Assembly: GCF_000517385.1 (NCBI RefSeq)
Contig: NZ_BAUW01000011.1
Span: 1 to 64,000, forward strand
Reading direction: 5' to 3'
DNA length: 64,000 nucleotides
Origin: Mesobacillus boroniphilus JCM 21738
Lineage (GTDB): Bacteria > Bacillota > Bacilli > Bacillales > Cytobacillaceae
Shown here in pieces: positions 18,713 through 28,770 of this stretch (the stretch's first letter is position 1; each line of letters starts with the position of its first letter). Made by a program: the position numbers and the translations under genes. The notes below the pieces were generated by a model. The model was not told where the DNA came from and did not search any database. It saw only the letters and a program-made list of their open reading frames with translations.

Positions 18713-19333
18713 ATGAATCATGTAATTAATAGTTTTGAAGAATTAAGGACATTGTACGGGGAGCCTAGTGAGCTGGCCAAAAGGAAGGTTATATCTTTCG
18801 TAGACGAACACTGCCGTAACTACATAGACCAATCACCATTTCTTGTTTTATCCACCTCTGACGAAAACGGGTACACAGACGCCTCTCCGAGGGGAGATGC
18901 ACCTGGTTTTGTGCTCGTTCTGGACAAAAACCGGATTGTGATTCCAGACCGTCCCGGTAACAAGAGAATGGACTCATTGAAAAACATCTTGTCCAATCCT
19001 AGAGTAGGCTTGTTATTCATTATACCTGGGATGGCTGAAACGTTGAGAGTGAATGGGAAGGCCAGTTTGACAATGGAGCCGGAGCTACTAGAAAGAATGA
19101 AAGCCGGCGGCAAGAATCCTCTGCTTGGAATCGTAGTAGAAGTAGAGGAATGCTATATACAATGCGGAAAAGCATTAAAGCGGTCCGGTTTATGGAATCC
19201 TGAAAGCTGGGCAGATTCATCCACATTGCCATCCGGTGCAGAAATATTGGCAGCACACTCCAAGCTTCCTGGATCCTCAGAAGCTGATATAAAGAAGCGG
19301 TTGGAAGAAGGATATAAAAATAGACTTTATTGA
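18713..19333 (+). CDS. Pyridoxamine-5-phosphate-oxidase-like FMN flavoprotein
   Basis: 206 residues with the PPOX split-barrel pattern: FLVLSTSDENGYTDASPRGD, then VIPDRPGNKRMDSLKNIL and VGLLFIIPGMAETLRVNG. These are typical of the MSMEG_1061-like group of FMN-dependent pyridoxamine-phosphate-oxidase-related proteins. It probably binds FMN and acts as a small oxidoreductase; the substrate is unknown. ATG at 18713 is preceded by GGGAGATGA. It is divergent from the broken transporter. Intact. Confidence 0.82.
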   Translation: MNHVINSFEELRTLYGEPSELAKRKVISFVDEHCRNYIDQSPFLVLSTSDENGYTDASPRGDAPGFVLVLDKNRIVIPDRPGNKRMDSLKNILSNPRVGLLFIIPGMAETLRVNGKASLTMEPELLERMKAGGKNPLLGIVVEVEECYIQCGKALKRSGLWNPESWADSSTLPSGAEILAAHSKLPGSSEADIKKRLEEGYKNRLY

Positions 19334-19351
19334 GAAGATACCAATAATTAA

Positions 19352-19440
19352 GCCCTTATGAGTGAAGTTCGCAACATATAGGGGTGCATTTAGTCACTAA
19401 ATAGGCCCTTATGAGAGAAGTTCACCCCCTATAAGGGTGC
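19352..19440. repeat. Tandem 53-bp hairpin repeat (about 1.7 copies)
   Basis: GCCCTTATGAG recurs at 19352 and 19405, exactly 53 bases apart. The second unit has arms CCCTTAT (19406-19412) and ATAAGGG (19431-19437) around a GTTCACCCC centre; in the first unit the right arm is imperfect (ATATAGGGG). Same period and arm sequence type as the array at 1-136, with a different centre. Confidence 0.8.
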
Positions 19441-19471
19441 ATGTATAACAAGTCTCATTATTAAGCGAACA

Positions 19472-19491
19472 AAGCTGCCAAAAGGCAGCTT
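19472..19491 (-). terminator. Terminator for the phosphodiesterase gene
   Basis: AAGCTGCC (19472-19479), AAAA loop, GGCAGCTT (19484-19491). It lies just beyond the stop of the minus-strand gene at 19507. The T tail on that strand is weak. Confidence 0.6.
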
Positions 19492-19506
19492 ATGTCTTGA
19501 TAAGAT

Positions 19507-20403
19507 TTACGGTTCTTTTGATGTTCTGCTTTGTATGACTTCGTCCAATCGGTCGGGGTAGTTGGTAAACATTCCTGTCGCTCCCCAATCCAGAAGCATG
19601 TCCATATCTTCCTTTTCATTGACAGTATAAGGGAAAACCATTAATCCAGAATCTGTGACCTTTTTAATGTATCCAGGACTAACTGCCGTATAATGCAATC
19701 CAACCCCAACTGCATATTCTTTGATTTTGCTTACTTCAGTATCGGTGATGACCGCTGGAGCGTAGTAGGACAACAGCTGAACCAATGGAATCGACTCATC
19801 TAATTGGTGGACTTTCTTTAAACTTTCTACACTGAATGATTGAACAACAACATTTCCAAATGTATGATGGGCACCGGTGAGATTGTATTCATTCAGTATA
19901 CTTATTAGTTTTTCTTCCATTCCAGGATAGACTTCAGGCGATTTTGTTTCAATGAAAAACTTCGAGTCTGGACTGAACCTATCAAGCACCTCGCGCAGGG
20001 TAGGGATCTGAAGCCCCGAATACTCGGTACTCATTTTTTTAGGGAAAGCCTCATTAAACCACGAACCTGCATCAATTTTCTTTATTTCCTTGAGAGTAAG
20101 ATTTTTGACCAGACCCTTTTTCTCCGTGGTCCTGTCAATTGTTTCGTCATGGAGTGCAATTAATTCTCCATCCTTCGTCATTTGAAGGTCGACTTCAATG
20201 TAATCGCCATTCATGACATTACCTAGTTCATAGGCCTGCAATGTATGTTCGGGGGCATGGCCTGAGGCACCACGATGAGAGATGTTTATTGCCTTTATTT
20301 GCCCGTAATCTGAGGAGATCTTCGCTATAGCAAAATCTGATGATGCTCCTGATAAGTAAATGACCAATGATGTGATTGCCATCCAGCGAATATATCTCAC
20401 CAT
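19507..20403 (-). CDS. Secreted glycerophosphodiester phosphodiesterase
   Basis: 298 residues. It hydrolyses glycerophosphodiesters (deacylated phospholipids or teichoic-acid-type chains) to glycerol 3-phosphate. N-terminal signal peptide (VRYIRWMAITSLVIYLSG, cleavage after FAIA likely). Catalytic and metal-binding residues are in SHRGASGHAPEHT, YIEVDLQMTKDGELI and ALHDETIDRT. The ATG at 20403 is chosen because GGGAGG precedes it by about ten bases; an upstream ATG at 20436 has no ribosome site. Intact. It lies 120 bases downstream of the MerR-like gene on the same strand. Confidence 0.88.
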   Translation of the reverse strand: MVRYIRWMAITSLVIYLSGASSDFAIAKISSDYGQIKAINISHRGASGHAPEHTLQAYELGNVMNGDYIEVDLQMTKDGELIALHDETIDRTTEKKGLVKNLTLKEIKKIDAGSWFNEAFPKKMSTEYSGLQIPTLREVLDRFSPDSKFFIETKSPEVYPGMEEKLISILNEYNLTGAHHTFGNVVVQSFSVESLKKVHQLDESIPLVQLLSYYAPAVITDTEVSKIKEYAVGVGLHYTAVSPGYIKKVTDSGLMVFPYTVNEKEDMDMLLDWGATGMFTNYPDRLDEVIQSRTSKEP

Positions 20404-20474
20404 CTCCAATTTCCCTCCCAAAAGTATTTCCTGCATTGTTAATGGAGATCTGTAAAACCGGGTGGCTCTTAAGT

Positions 20475-20489
20475 GTAAATATTATTTAC
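20475..20489. promoter_or_regulatory. Palindrome upstream of the phosphodiesterase gene
   Basis: GTAAATA-T-TATTTAC is a 15-bp inverted repeat about 70 bases upstream of the minus-strand gene start. TTTACA/TTAACA words occur around it on that strand, loosely like PhoP boxes, but their spacing is irregular. Confidence 0.35.
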
Positions 20490-20523
20490 ATCTTTTCGAG
20501 TTATATGTCATTAAAAAAGAAAA

Positions 20524-21770
20524 CTACTTCCAAACCTTCCACCAATTTCGTTTTGATTGTTTCGAAGCTGCCGTCTCCCTGAAGCTATCGACCATATTTT
20601 TAAATATTTCGTCCCGCTGCCTGATCTCCCGTCGTAACTCTTCTCGTTCACTTTGTAGGGTGCGGACAAAATAGTCGCGCTCCTGATTAATGACCTCGTT
20701 TAAATTAGATAGCTCCTGATTTGTTGTCTCACGACTATTTGAAACATAATCCGCAAGTATTTTAAACTCTTCGGAAACTGTCTCGGTTGTCTCATTTAGC
20801 GTTTCGCCAAAAGTGATAATTCCTTATTTGTACCGGATGACAGCTTACTGACTGTACTTTCTAGTTTTACAATTTTTTCATTCGTGCCTTTTGAGGTTTT
20901 AGTCATACTAGATGTCAAAGATGCAATTCGTTCGGAAGTACCCTTCGAGACATTGGAAAGACTGCCAGATAGTGCATTTATTTTTTCAGAAGTACCTTTT
21001 GAAATCTTCGCAACACTCTCGGTGAGCTTCGTTATTTTATCAGTCGTACTCTGAGAAGCTTTAGTTACAGAATCTGAAAGCTTGCTGAACATTTCTGTCG
21101 TACCTTTAGAAACTTTTGCGAGGTTCTTACTGATTTCGGAAGTGCCTTTCGAAACATTCGTAAGCTCTGAAGATATGGTTCCGAGACGTTCGGAACTTTC
21201 TTCCGAGCTTTTGGCAACTGTTTCAGAAAGCACCAATATTTGTTCATTGGTTTTTTCTCCTGTTTTATAAATAGAATCTGAAAGAGTTTTTACTGTTGTA
21301 AAAGTCCCCTTGGAGATTTCTTTTTTTACTTCCTCCAGAACTTCCTTCCGAATGCCGTTCCTGATCTCTGCTTTTACTTCTTCAAGCAAGTTCTCCTTAT
21401 ATTGTTCCATTTCCAACATAAAAGTATCAAAATCATTTGAGCTGTCTGCCGGTGAGGCGGCTGGCAAAGTTGTCTTTACTGCTAGGGTGTTTTCATTTGA
21501 AGATTGAACGGAATTCGCATCAGAACTCATATGCCTTTGTAAAAGATCACGAATCATTTCTTTGCTTAGATTTTTATCACGCATTTGTTTTATCTTCATC
21601 AATTGGTCTATTTCAATATCCGTATAAAATCTTGCACCTTGTTTCGTTCTTGGGACAATCAGCAACCCTGCAAGGTCTTTTTCCCATTGTCTAATGGTGC
21701 CAGACGGAACATTAATTTTTTTGGACACCTCTTTGATTGTATATGCCTTCATGAATTGAGTGTCAGTCAT
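20524..21770 (-). CDS. MerR-type HTH protein with 18-residue coiled repeats (DUF3967-like tail), one frameshift
   Basis: An N-terminal MerR helix-turn-helix (YTIKEVSKKINVPSGTIRQW) is followed by a linker and a charged coiled coil. Then comes a run of about seven 18-residue repeats with the consensus SKGTSEKI-x2-L-x2-S-(V/L)-x-K-(V/T). The frame breaks at the A run 20809-20812 (one base short). Repaired, about 415 residues ending in a DUF3967-like charged helix and KRNWWKVWK. AAAGGA precedes ATG 21770. The layout (MerR head, long coil, aromatic-basic end) recalls RacA-type DNA-anchoring proteins; that role is inference only. Confidence 0.7.
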
Positions 21771-22102
21771 CCTGCACATTCCTTTCTGTTTTGGTTTATG
21801 ATAAATTCGATGTCCTATTACAATTCAGCAAGAACATTCCTGTTTTCCTGCATGGTGACAAAAGCTATCAAAAGTAGTGGTATTTCAGCATAACAACCTG
21901 AAAACATACAGTGTTCGCAAACATTCATTCAGGAAATTATCATTAATCGTGATGATTTCTTCATTTTGATTTACAATAGTCATGTAGGCCAATATTTAGG
22001 CTAAGGGGGATAAAAGCAACAAAAAAATGTCGGAAAATGATTTCCCACAATACATATTTTAGGAACAATACGAACATTTAACGGTTTTTGGAGGGGTAGA
22101 AA
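21771..22102. other. Intergenic region between divergent MerR-like gene and aspA
   Basis: 332 bases, AT-rich, divergent on both sides, so it must hold two promoters. I see no strong sigma-A pair. An imperfect inverted AATCATGA-type stretch near 21940-21960 (ATTATCATTAATCGTGATGAT) is the only symmetric feature. Confidence 0.4.
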
Positions 22103-23526
22103 ATGTCTGAGGTTAAAGTCCGAATTGAGAAGGATTTTCTGGGTACGAAGGAAGTATTAGCGGATGCGTACTATGGCATTCAAACTTTAAGGGCGGTGGA
22201 AAACTTCCCGATTACTGGATACAGAATCCACAGTGAACTCATAAAGGCAATGGCTATGGTGAAAAAAGCAGCGGCACTCGCCAATATGGAAACAGGAAGG
22301 CTTTACGGCGGCCTGGGGGAGGTCATTGTAAAAGCTGCTGATGAAATCATCCAGGGACAATGGCATGAACAGTTTATCGTGGATCCCATTCAGGGAGGCG
22401 CAGGAACTTCCATCAACATGAACACGAATGAAGTAATTGCTAACCGAGCGCTGGAATTGCTTGGTGAGCAGAAAGGGGATTATTTCACACTAAGCCCCAA
22501 CTCTCATGTAAACATGGCACAATCGACAAATGATGCATTTCCTACTGCGATGCACATTTCTGTGCTTTCACTTTTGGACAAGCTATTGGATACTATGCAG
22601 GTCATGCGCGATGTTTTTTCACAGAAAGCAAGGGAATTTGATGCAGTCATTAAAATGGGCAGGACACACTTGCAGGACGCTGTGCCAATCCGTCTCGGCC
22701 AGGAATTTGAAGCATATACAAGGGTAATCGAGCGGGATATTGACAGAATCAAGCATACGCGCGGCCACCTGTTTGAAGTGAACATGGGAGCGACCGCTGT
22801 AGGGACCGGCTTAATGCCAATCCAAAATATATCAAAAATGTTGTCCTCCACCTTTCTGAAATCAGCGGATATCCATTAAGGAATGCTGATCATTTAGTGG
22901 ATGCGACACAAAATACCGATGCTTATACAACTGTGTCTGCTGCCTTGAAGGTATGCATGATGAATATGTCGAAAATAGCCAACGACCTACGATTGATGGC
23001 GTCAGGTCCTCGAGTGGGCTTCAACGAGATTTTCCTTCCTTCAAGACAGCCAGGCTCATCCATCATGCCTGGCAAGGTGAACCCGGTCATGCCTGAGGTC
23101 ATCAACCAGGTTGCCTTCCAGGTTATTGGAAACGACCATACGATCTGTCTTGCTTCCGAAGCTGGGCAGCTTGAGTTGAATGTCATGGAACCAGTGCTTA
23201 TTTTCAACTTGATCCAATCGATCAGCATCATGAACAATGGTTTTAAGGTATTTACTGACCATTGTCTCGTAGGGATTGAAGCGAACAAAGAGAAGCTCGA
23301 AAAAGATGTGGAAAGAAGTGTAGGAATTATCACCGCTGTCAATCCTCACCTTGGATATGAAGCGGTATCAAGAATTGCAAGGGAAGCAATCCTGACAGGA
23401 AAATCTGTAAGGGAACTTTGCCTTGCTTATGATGTGCTTACAGAAGAAGAGCTAGATTTGATCCTGAACCCATATGAAATGACCAACCCTGGTATAGCAG
23501 GGGAAGAATTGCTGAATAAAGACTGA
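22103..23526 (+). CDS. aspA: Aspartate ammonia-lyase (aspartase), one frameshift
   Basis: Converts L-aspartate to fumarate and ammonia. It belongs to the fumarase/aspartase superfamily, with the signature GSSIMPGKVNP, the substrate-binding GGAGTSINMNTNEV and AQSTNDAFPTA. One base is missing near 22813 (TTAAAT read as TTAAT); repaired, the reading gives GLNANPKYIKNVV and a protein of about 474 residues, matching B. subtilis AnsB (475). GGAGGGG precedes the ATG. The asparaginase partner of B. subtilis ansAB is not adjacent. Confidence 0.92.
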
Positions 23527-23530
23527 TTGT

Positions 23531-23562
23531 AAAAGCCGTTGTCCCAGGACAACGGCTTTTTT
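23531..23562 (+). terminator. Terminator after aspA
   Basis: Perfect 14-bp stem, AAAAGCCGTTGTCC (23531-23544) with GGACAACGGCTTTT (23547-23560). A two-base loop and T run follow. Confidence 0.9.
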
Positions 23563-23699
23563 CATGATAATAAGTTTTAGTCTAAATTATGAAAAAAACA
23601 TTTAAAACTGTTTTTTTGCTGGACAAAGGGGAATTAAGCTCTTAAAGAAAGGGTAATTGCCAACAACAAATCTGCATCTTAAGACAGGAGGAGTAAAAA

Positions 23700-24539
23700 T
23701 TGGCATTTCGTAAACCCCAGGAAATTGCTCAAGTGACCATTGATTCTGGAACATATAAGGCTGCTATGCCCGTAAAGAACATGCTGGCACTGGGATTCCT
23801 GGGCGGTGCTTTTATTGCAATTGGATATTTGTTGGATATCAGGGTAATCGCAAATCTGCCGCACGAGTGGGGTACTTTTGGAACATTCCTGGGTGCCGCG
23901 GTATTTCCTCTTGGCCTGATTCTGATCCTTCTTGCTGGAGGAGAGCTGCTGACGGGGAATATGACTGCCATTTCAATGGCCAGTCTTGCGAAGAAAATAA
24001 CAGTAAAGAAGCTATTGAAAAATTGGTTCTGGATTACTCTTAGTAACTTTGTAGGTGCGCTTTTTGTAGCCTATTTTTTTGGACATATTGTCGGCTTGAC
24101 CGAAACAGGTCCTTATCTTGATAAAACAGTCGCTGTAGCAGGCGCAAAACTTGATGCTGGTTTTTGGGCGGCTTTTTTCTCAGGTATCGGGTGTAACTGG
24201 CTCGTTGGTTTAGCGGTATGGCTCTCATATGGGGCATCCGACATGTCTGGAAAGATTTTGGCCATCTGGTTCCCGATCATGGGATTTGTCGCAATCGGTT
24301 TCCAGCACGTAGTTGCAAATATGTTCGTCATCCCGGCAGCTATTTTTGCCGGATATTACACCTGGGGTGGTTACTTTGCCAACTTTGTACCCGTTTATTT
24401 AGGGAATGCAGTTGGAGGTGGAGTCTTCGTAGCTTTGATTTATTGGATGAGTTATAAAGACAGCCTCAAAAAGCCTGCTGCACAGCCTGAGGATCAATTT
24501 TCAAAGGCAAGCGCAAAAAAACGGGCAGCTGGTAAATAA
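23700..24539 (+). CDS. Formate/nitrite transporter (FNT) family channel
   Basis: 279 residues, six membrane helices in the FNT/aquaporin-like fold. Typical blocks: AAVFPLGLILILLAGGELLTGN, GIGCNWLVGLAVWLSYG, FQHVVANMFVIPAAIFAG and GNAVGGGVFVALIYW. It probably moves formate, nitrite or a related small anion across the membrane. A TTG start sits behind AGGAGG. A sigma-B-like pair (GTTTTT, 13 bases, GGGAAT, about 23,609-23,635) lies upstream but is weaker than those at 14514 and 25468. Intact. Confidence 0.88.
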   Translation: MAFRKPQEIAQVTIDSGTYKAAMPVKNMLALGFLGGAFIAIGYLLDIRVIANLPHEWGTFGTFLGAAVFPLGLILILLAGGELLTGNMTAISMASLAKKITVKKLLKNWFWITLSNFVGALFVAYFFGHIVGLTETGPYLDKTVAVAGAKLDAGFWAAFFSGIGCNWLVGLAVWLSYGASDMSGKILAIWFPIMGFVAIGFQHVVANMFVIPAAIFAGYYTWGGYFANFVPVYLGNAVGGGVFVALIYWMSYKDSLKKPAAQPEDQFSKASAKKRAAGK

Positions 24540-24572
24540 AAATGGAACCTCTGGTGCAGAGGTTCCATTTTT
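24538..24572. terminator. Bidirectional terminator
   Basis: AAAAATGGAACCTCT pairs with AGAGGTTCCATTTTT (15 bp, five-base loop) between the convergent FNT and HAD genes. Confidence 0.9.
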
Positions 24573-24583
24573 ATGCCACGGTA

Positions 24584-25370
24584 TTATTTCAATAATCCAA
24601 GAGATTTCAAACCATTGAAAATCCCGGAATTTGTGACAGCTGTTGTCTTATGCTTAGCATATTGAAACAGGTCAGGATGCGCATTGCCCATCGCGAATCC
24701 TTCACCTGCGCTTTTCAGCATTTCCCGATCATTCATTCCGTCTCCAAAGGCAATCGACTCTTCACGTTTAATCCCCAGTTTTTTCAGAAGAAATTCGACA
24801 CCAATTCCTTTATTAACATGATCACGAATGACGTCGTAGCAATGCTGCATACCCTCGACGTTCACCTGAGAAAAATGGATTCCGTTCTTGGATTCGTATG
24901 GTGAATCACCATTTTTCCAGCAGTGATGACTGTCATGCCAAGAATTTTTTCAATCGTATCCTCAGTAAAAACAGCATTCTGGCGTAAATGGAACTGCTTA
25001 AGAAAGGCTTGTACCGATTCAGATTCCAAACTGGTCAAGTAATTTTTTTCATGCGTATAACAAACAACTTCATGGCTATTAGCTGCTGCAACATCCAATA
25101 TGTATTGTACATCTTCAGGTTGCATTGGTTCGGCAAAAATCGTTTCGCCTTCATAAATGCCAGTGCGCCGTTGTATCCAATAAAAGAAGTAATCTGAAGT
25201 TCCTCTGCAAGATCTGATATCTCATGGAGCGGTCGTCCTGTAGCCAACACCACCTCAATATTTTGTCTCTTCATTTCATTGATGGCTGTCTTCGTTGAGT
25301 CTTCAATCGTATCATCAGGTCTTAAAATCGTTCCGTCTATGTCCAGAAATAAAATCTTGTAGTGTCCCAT
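24584..25370 (-). CDS. Cof-type HAD phosphatase, two frameshifts
   Basis: HAD-IIB phosphatase of about 262 residues after repair. Motif I is FLDIDGTI, motif II VLATGRP and motif IV AFGDGMNDREML. The frame breaks at 25155-25157 (T run one short; repaired reading ALAFYEGETIFAEP) and near 24890 (CCC read as CC; repaired reading HHTNPKNGIHF). The substrate is probably a sugar phosphate or flavin-type phosphate, not assignable. AGGAG precedes ATG 25370, which is better than the upstream ATG at 25433. Confidence 0.85.
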
Positions 25371-25467
25371 GGCAATTTCTCCTGACTTCAAAAGGTTAGT
25401 ATAAGTGTTACACAATGACCATGAAGTTATCAAATATTTAAACAGTTAGAAAGGTGAGGGGCACTTT

Positions 25468-25493
25468 GTTTAATAGAATTAACAAAAGGGTAA
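25468..25493 (+). promoter_or_regulatory. Sigma-B-type promoter
   Basis: GTTTAA (25468-25473) and GGGTAA (25488-25493) are 14 bases apart, nearly the sigma-B consensus. The site is 40 bases before the small membrane-protein gene at 25533. Confidence 0.65.
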
Positions 25494-25532
25494 ACTTTAA
25501 CCAAGAAAACAACAGGAAAGGAGATGTTGCTA

Positions 25533-25679
25533 ATGTTATGGACAATAGCAGGAATATTGTTAGTGCTATGGCTGCTCGGACTGATATTTGAAATTGCCGG
25601 AGGAATCATTCATATTCTTCTCGTAATCGGAATTATCTTGATTGCATATAAAGCGATCAAAGGACGGACATCTGGTTGA
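25533..25679 (+). CDS. Small membrane protein, lmo0937/DUF5670 family (48 aa)
   Basis: 48 residues starting MLWTIAGILLVLWLLGLIF. Two hydrophobic helices are separated by EIAGG, and the tail is basic (YKAIKGRTSG). This matches the lmo0937-type membrane protein family common in Bacillota. GGAAAGGAG lies upstream of the ATG. The sigma-B-like promoter at 25468 suggests general-stress expression. A terminator follows within 15 bases. Function unknown. Confidence 0.8.
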   Translation: MLWTIAGILLVLWLLGLIFEIAGGIIHILLVIGIILIAYKAIKGRTSG

Positions 25680-25689
25680 TATGAGAATT

Positions 25690-25721
25690 AAGGGCAGCGG
25701 CAAATCGTCGCTGCCTTTTAC
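25690..25721 (+). terminator. Terminator after the small membrane protein gene
   Basis: AAGGGCAGCG (25690-25699) pairs with CGCTGCCTTT (25709-25718), one G-T pair, then T. Confidence 0.8.
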
Positions 25722-25763
25722 TTTGCATACATACGGTTGGATTGTTTTTTAGTGAATCGGCTT

Positions 25764-25859
25764 ATTGGTGACCTTCTTTTCTAGTATCAGAATATTGAGG
25801 GCACAACCTGGTATATTAGCGCCCTGATTTTCAAATAACAGGAATTTTAGGTCACCAAT
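25764..25859. repeat. Unexplained 96-bp inverted-repeat element
   Basis: ATTGGTGACCT (25764-25774) is the exact complement of AGGTCACCAAT (25849-25859). An inner pair AGGGC (25798-25802)/GCCCT (25821-25825) is nested at the centre. It lies in the 365-base gap between the small membrane protein and the Nudix gene; the rest of that gap shows nothing I can name. It could be a miniature mobile element, a structured RNA or paired operators. Confidence 0.5.
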
Positions 25860-26023
25860 CGTGTTTATTGTTGCCTTGTTGTCAGAAACTAGGAGCTTAT
25901 GTACCCAAATCCAGCTTGGTGGTCATTCAACAATGAATGTCATTCAAACCTTGAAAATTAATAAGGGCCATTTCCTTTATTTTTTTTGGTTTTTCATAAT
26001 ACAATGAAACTACATACTTTTAA

Positions 26024-26673
<650 letters not shown>

Positions 26674-26698
26674 AAGCGCTAGTCATGCGCTTTTTTTT
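26674..26698 (+). terminator. Terminator after the Nudix gene
   Basis: AAGCGC (26674-26679) pairs with GCGCTT (26687-26692), followed by T8 in all. Confidence 0.8.
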
Positions 26699-26922
26699 GC
26701 CCGAAAACCATTATCTTGGAAAAACTGTTTTTGAAACTGCCCCGGGTACACGAAAGGATATGGAAATTCATTTCCTCCGCACCTTTTAAATAAATCAGGT
26801 CAAAAATATTATTCGCTGAATAGTATTATTGGCACTAAGAAACTAGTGACAAATCTCCTATTTCCTTGCAATAACAGAAATTAATAGGAAAAAAGGTTGC
26901 GGCTGGTAGTTTTATTATTTAT

Positions 26923-26937
26923 AATTTTAAGATAATT
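26923..26937 (+). promoter_or_regulatory. Candidate CodY box before dppA
   Basis: AATTTTAAGATAATT matches the CodY consensus AATTTTCWGAAAATT at 13 of 15 positions and lies 22 bases before the dppA start. CodY represses dpp in B. subtilis. The surrounding AT-rich sequence makes chance matches likely. Confidence 0.4.
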
Positions 26938-26959
26938 ATTTATAGAAAGTTGGTAAAAA

Positions 26960-27784
26960 ATGAAACTGTACATATCAGTGGACATGGAAGGGATTACTGG
27001 TCTGGTCGACCATACCCATGTGGACTCTTCAAAGCACAATTACGACCGAGGCCGAAAAATCATGACACAGGAAGCGAACTATGTAATTACGAAAGCATTT
27101 GAGACTGGCTGCCAGGAAGTCATCGTTAATGATAGCCACTCCAAGATGAACAACCTTTTAATAGAGGATCTCCATCCGGAAACACAGTTGATTACCGGGG
27201 ATGTAAAGCCATTTTCCATGGTCCAGGGTTTGGATGATAGCTTTCGTGGAGCCGCTTTTGTTGGTTACCATGCAAGGGCCTCAATGAGCGGAGTAATGTC
27301 GCATTCTATGATTTTCGGTGTTCGACATATGTGGATAAATGATGTTCAAATTGGCGAGCTTGGATTCAACGCTTATGTAGCTGGTCATTATGGCGTACCC
27401 GTCATTATGGTGGCAGGAGACGATGGAGCTGCCCGTGAAGCAGAGGCATTGATTCCTAACATTACAACCGCTGTAGTTAAACAGTCCATTTCAAGGTCTG
27501 CGGCAAAGTCTCTAACACCAATAAAAGCGGGTGAACTGCTTGCTGAGAAAACTGAGTTGGCTATTAAAAACAAGGATAAAGTGAAACCGCTTACTCCTCC
27601 TAAAAACCCAGTGTTAAGAATTGAATTTGCCAATTATGGACAAGCAGAGTGGGCAAACTTGATGCCGGGTACAGAAATCGAAGAAGGGACCACGATCGTA
27701 AGGTATCAGGCTAAGGACATTCTTGAAGCCTATCAAGCTATGCTTGTGATGACAGAACTGGCAATGAGAACGACATTTTCATAG
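26960..27784 (+). CDS. dppA: D-aminopeptidase DppA
   Basis: 274 residues, matching the B. subtilis DppA size. This is a zinc D-aminopeptidase that releases D-Ala from D-Ala-containing peptides, cytoplasmic and forming a decamer. Metal-ligand motifs are present: YISVDMEGI (Asp8, Glu10), NDSHSKMNN (His), FVGYHA (His) and VQIGELGFNA (Glu). First gene of the dppABCDE block, about 55 bases from dppB. Intact. Confidence 0.93.
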   Translation: MKLYISVDMEGITGLVDHTHVDSSKHNYDRGRKIMTQEANYVITKAFETGCQEVIVNDSHSKMNNLLIEDLHPETQLITGDVKPFSMVQGLDDSFRGAAFVGYHARASMSGVMSHSMIFGVRHMWINDVQIGELGFNAYVAGHYGVPVIMVAGDDGAAREAEALIPNITTAVVKQSISRSAAKSLTPIKAGELLAEKTELAIKNKDKVKPLTPPKNPVLRIEFANYGQAEWANLMPGTEIEEGTTIVRYQAKDILEAYQAMLVMTELAMRTTFS

Positions 27785-27839
27785 AATGTTTCCTATCACC
27801 TTGAGAACTGACATAAAGACATGATAAGGATGTGAGTTA

Positions 27840-28770
27840 ATGCTCCATTACATACTTAAACGACTGGGCTCGATGGCGGTTACCCTACTGGTCATCATCA
27901 CGCTAACCTTCTTCTTGATGCACTCAATTCCTGGTTCTCCTTTTAACGAGGAGCGGGCGACGAGCGAAGCAGTCCAAAAGAACCTTGAAAGTTTCTATCA
28001 TTTGGATGAGCCATTATACGTTCAATACTTTATATACTTAAAATCTGTCGCGACATTCGATTTTGGTCCTTCTATCAAAAAGTCCTCACAGACTGTAAAC
28101 GAAATGCTTGGAAGGGGATTCCCTGTTTCATTTGAACTGGGGATGATTACGCTGATCGTCGCGATTTTTTCTGGCATTCTTCTGGGAATCATTGCGGCAC
28201 TTCGCCATAATGGCTTGATTGATTATCTTGCGATGACAGTAGCGGTAGTCGGTATTTCGGTTCCAAACTTTGTCATGGCAACCTTGCTGATCCAGCAGTT
28301 AGCTGTAACCTGGGAGATCCTTCCGGTTGCTACCTGGACAAGTCCGAAGCATATGATTCTGCCGACTCTGGCACTTGCTACCGGCCTATGGCAATCATCG
28401 CACGTTTGAGAGATCCAGCATGCTAGAGGTCTTAACGCAAGACTACATACGGACAGCAAAGGCAAAAGGGCTGTCACCTGTGAAAATCGTCTTCAAACAT
28501 GCTTTAAAGAATGCATTACTGCCAGTTGTCACGATTCTTGGCTCATTGGCAGCTAGTATACTTACAGGAACTTTCGTAATCGAAAAGATCTTTGCGATTC
28601 CAGGCATGGGCAAGTACTTTGTCGAAAGCATCAACCAACGTGACTATCCTGTCATAATGGGAACAACGATTTTTTACAGTACAGTATTGATCATGATGCT
28701 TTTCCTTGTAGACCTCGCTTACGGCATTCTTGACCCAAGGATCAAGCTTCATAAAAAGGAGGGAAAATGA
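27840..28770 (+). CDS. dppB: Dipeptide/murein-peptide ABC permease DppB, two frameshifts
   Basis: Inner permease subunit with six membrane helices. It begins [20 protein letters not shown] and carries the permease loop around [18 protein letters not shown] (the EAA motif). Two single bases are missing, near 28386 (CCC read as CC; repaired [11 protein letters not shown]) and near 28409 (repaired ARL-x-RSSMLEV). Repaired length is about 310 residues (B. subtilis 308). The stop overlaps dppC by four bases. Confidence 0.9.

Noticed and set aside
20404-20475. PhoP box upstream of the glycerophosphodiesterase
   Set aside because: TTTACA/TTAACA words are present but their spacing (about 23 and 14 bases) does not fit the regular 11-base PhoP repeat.
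23609-23635. Weak sigma-B-like pair before the FNT channel gene
   Set aside because: GTTTTT and GGGAAT lie in a T-rich run where such matches are expected by chance; noted in the gene entry only.
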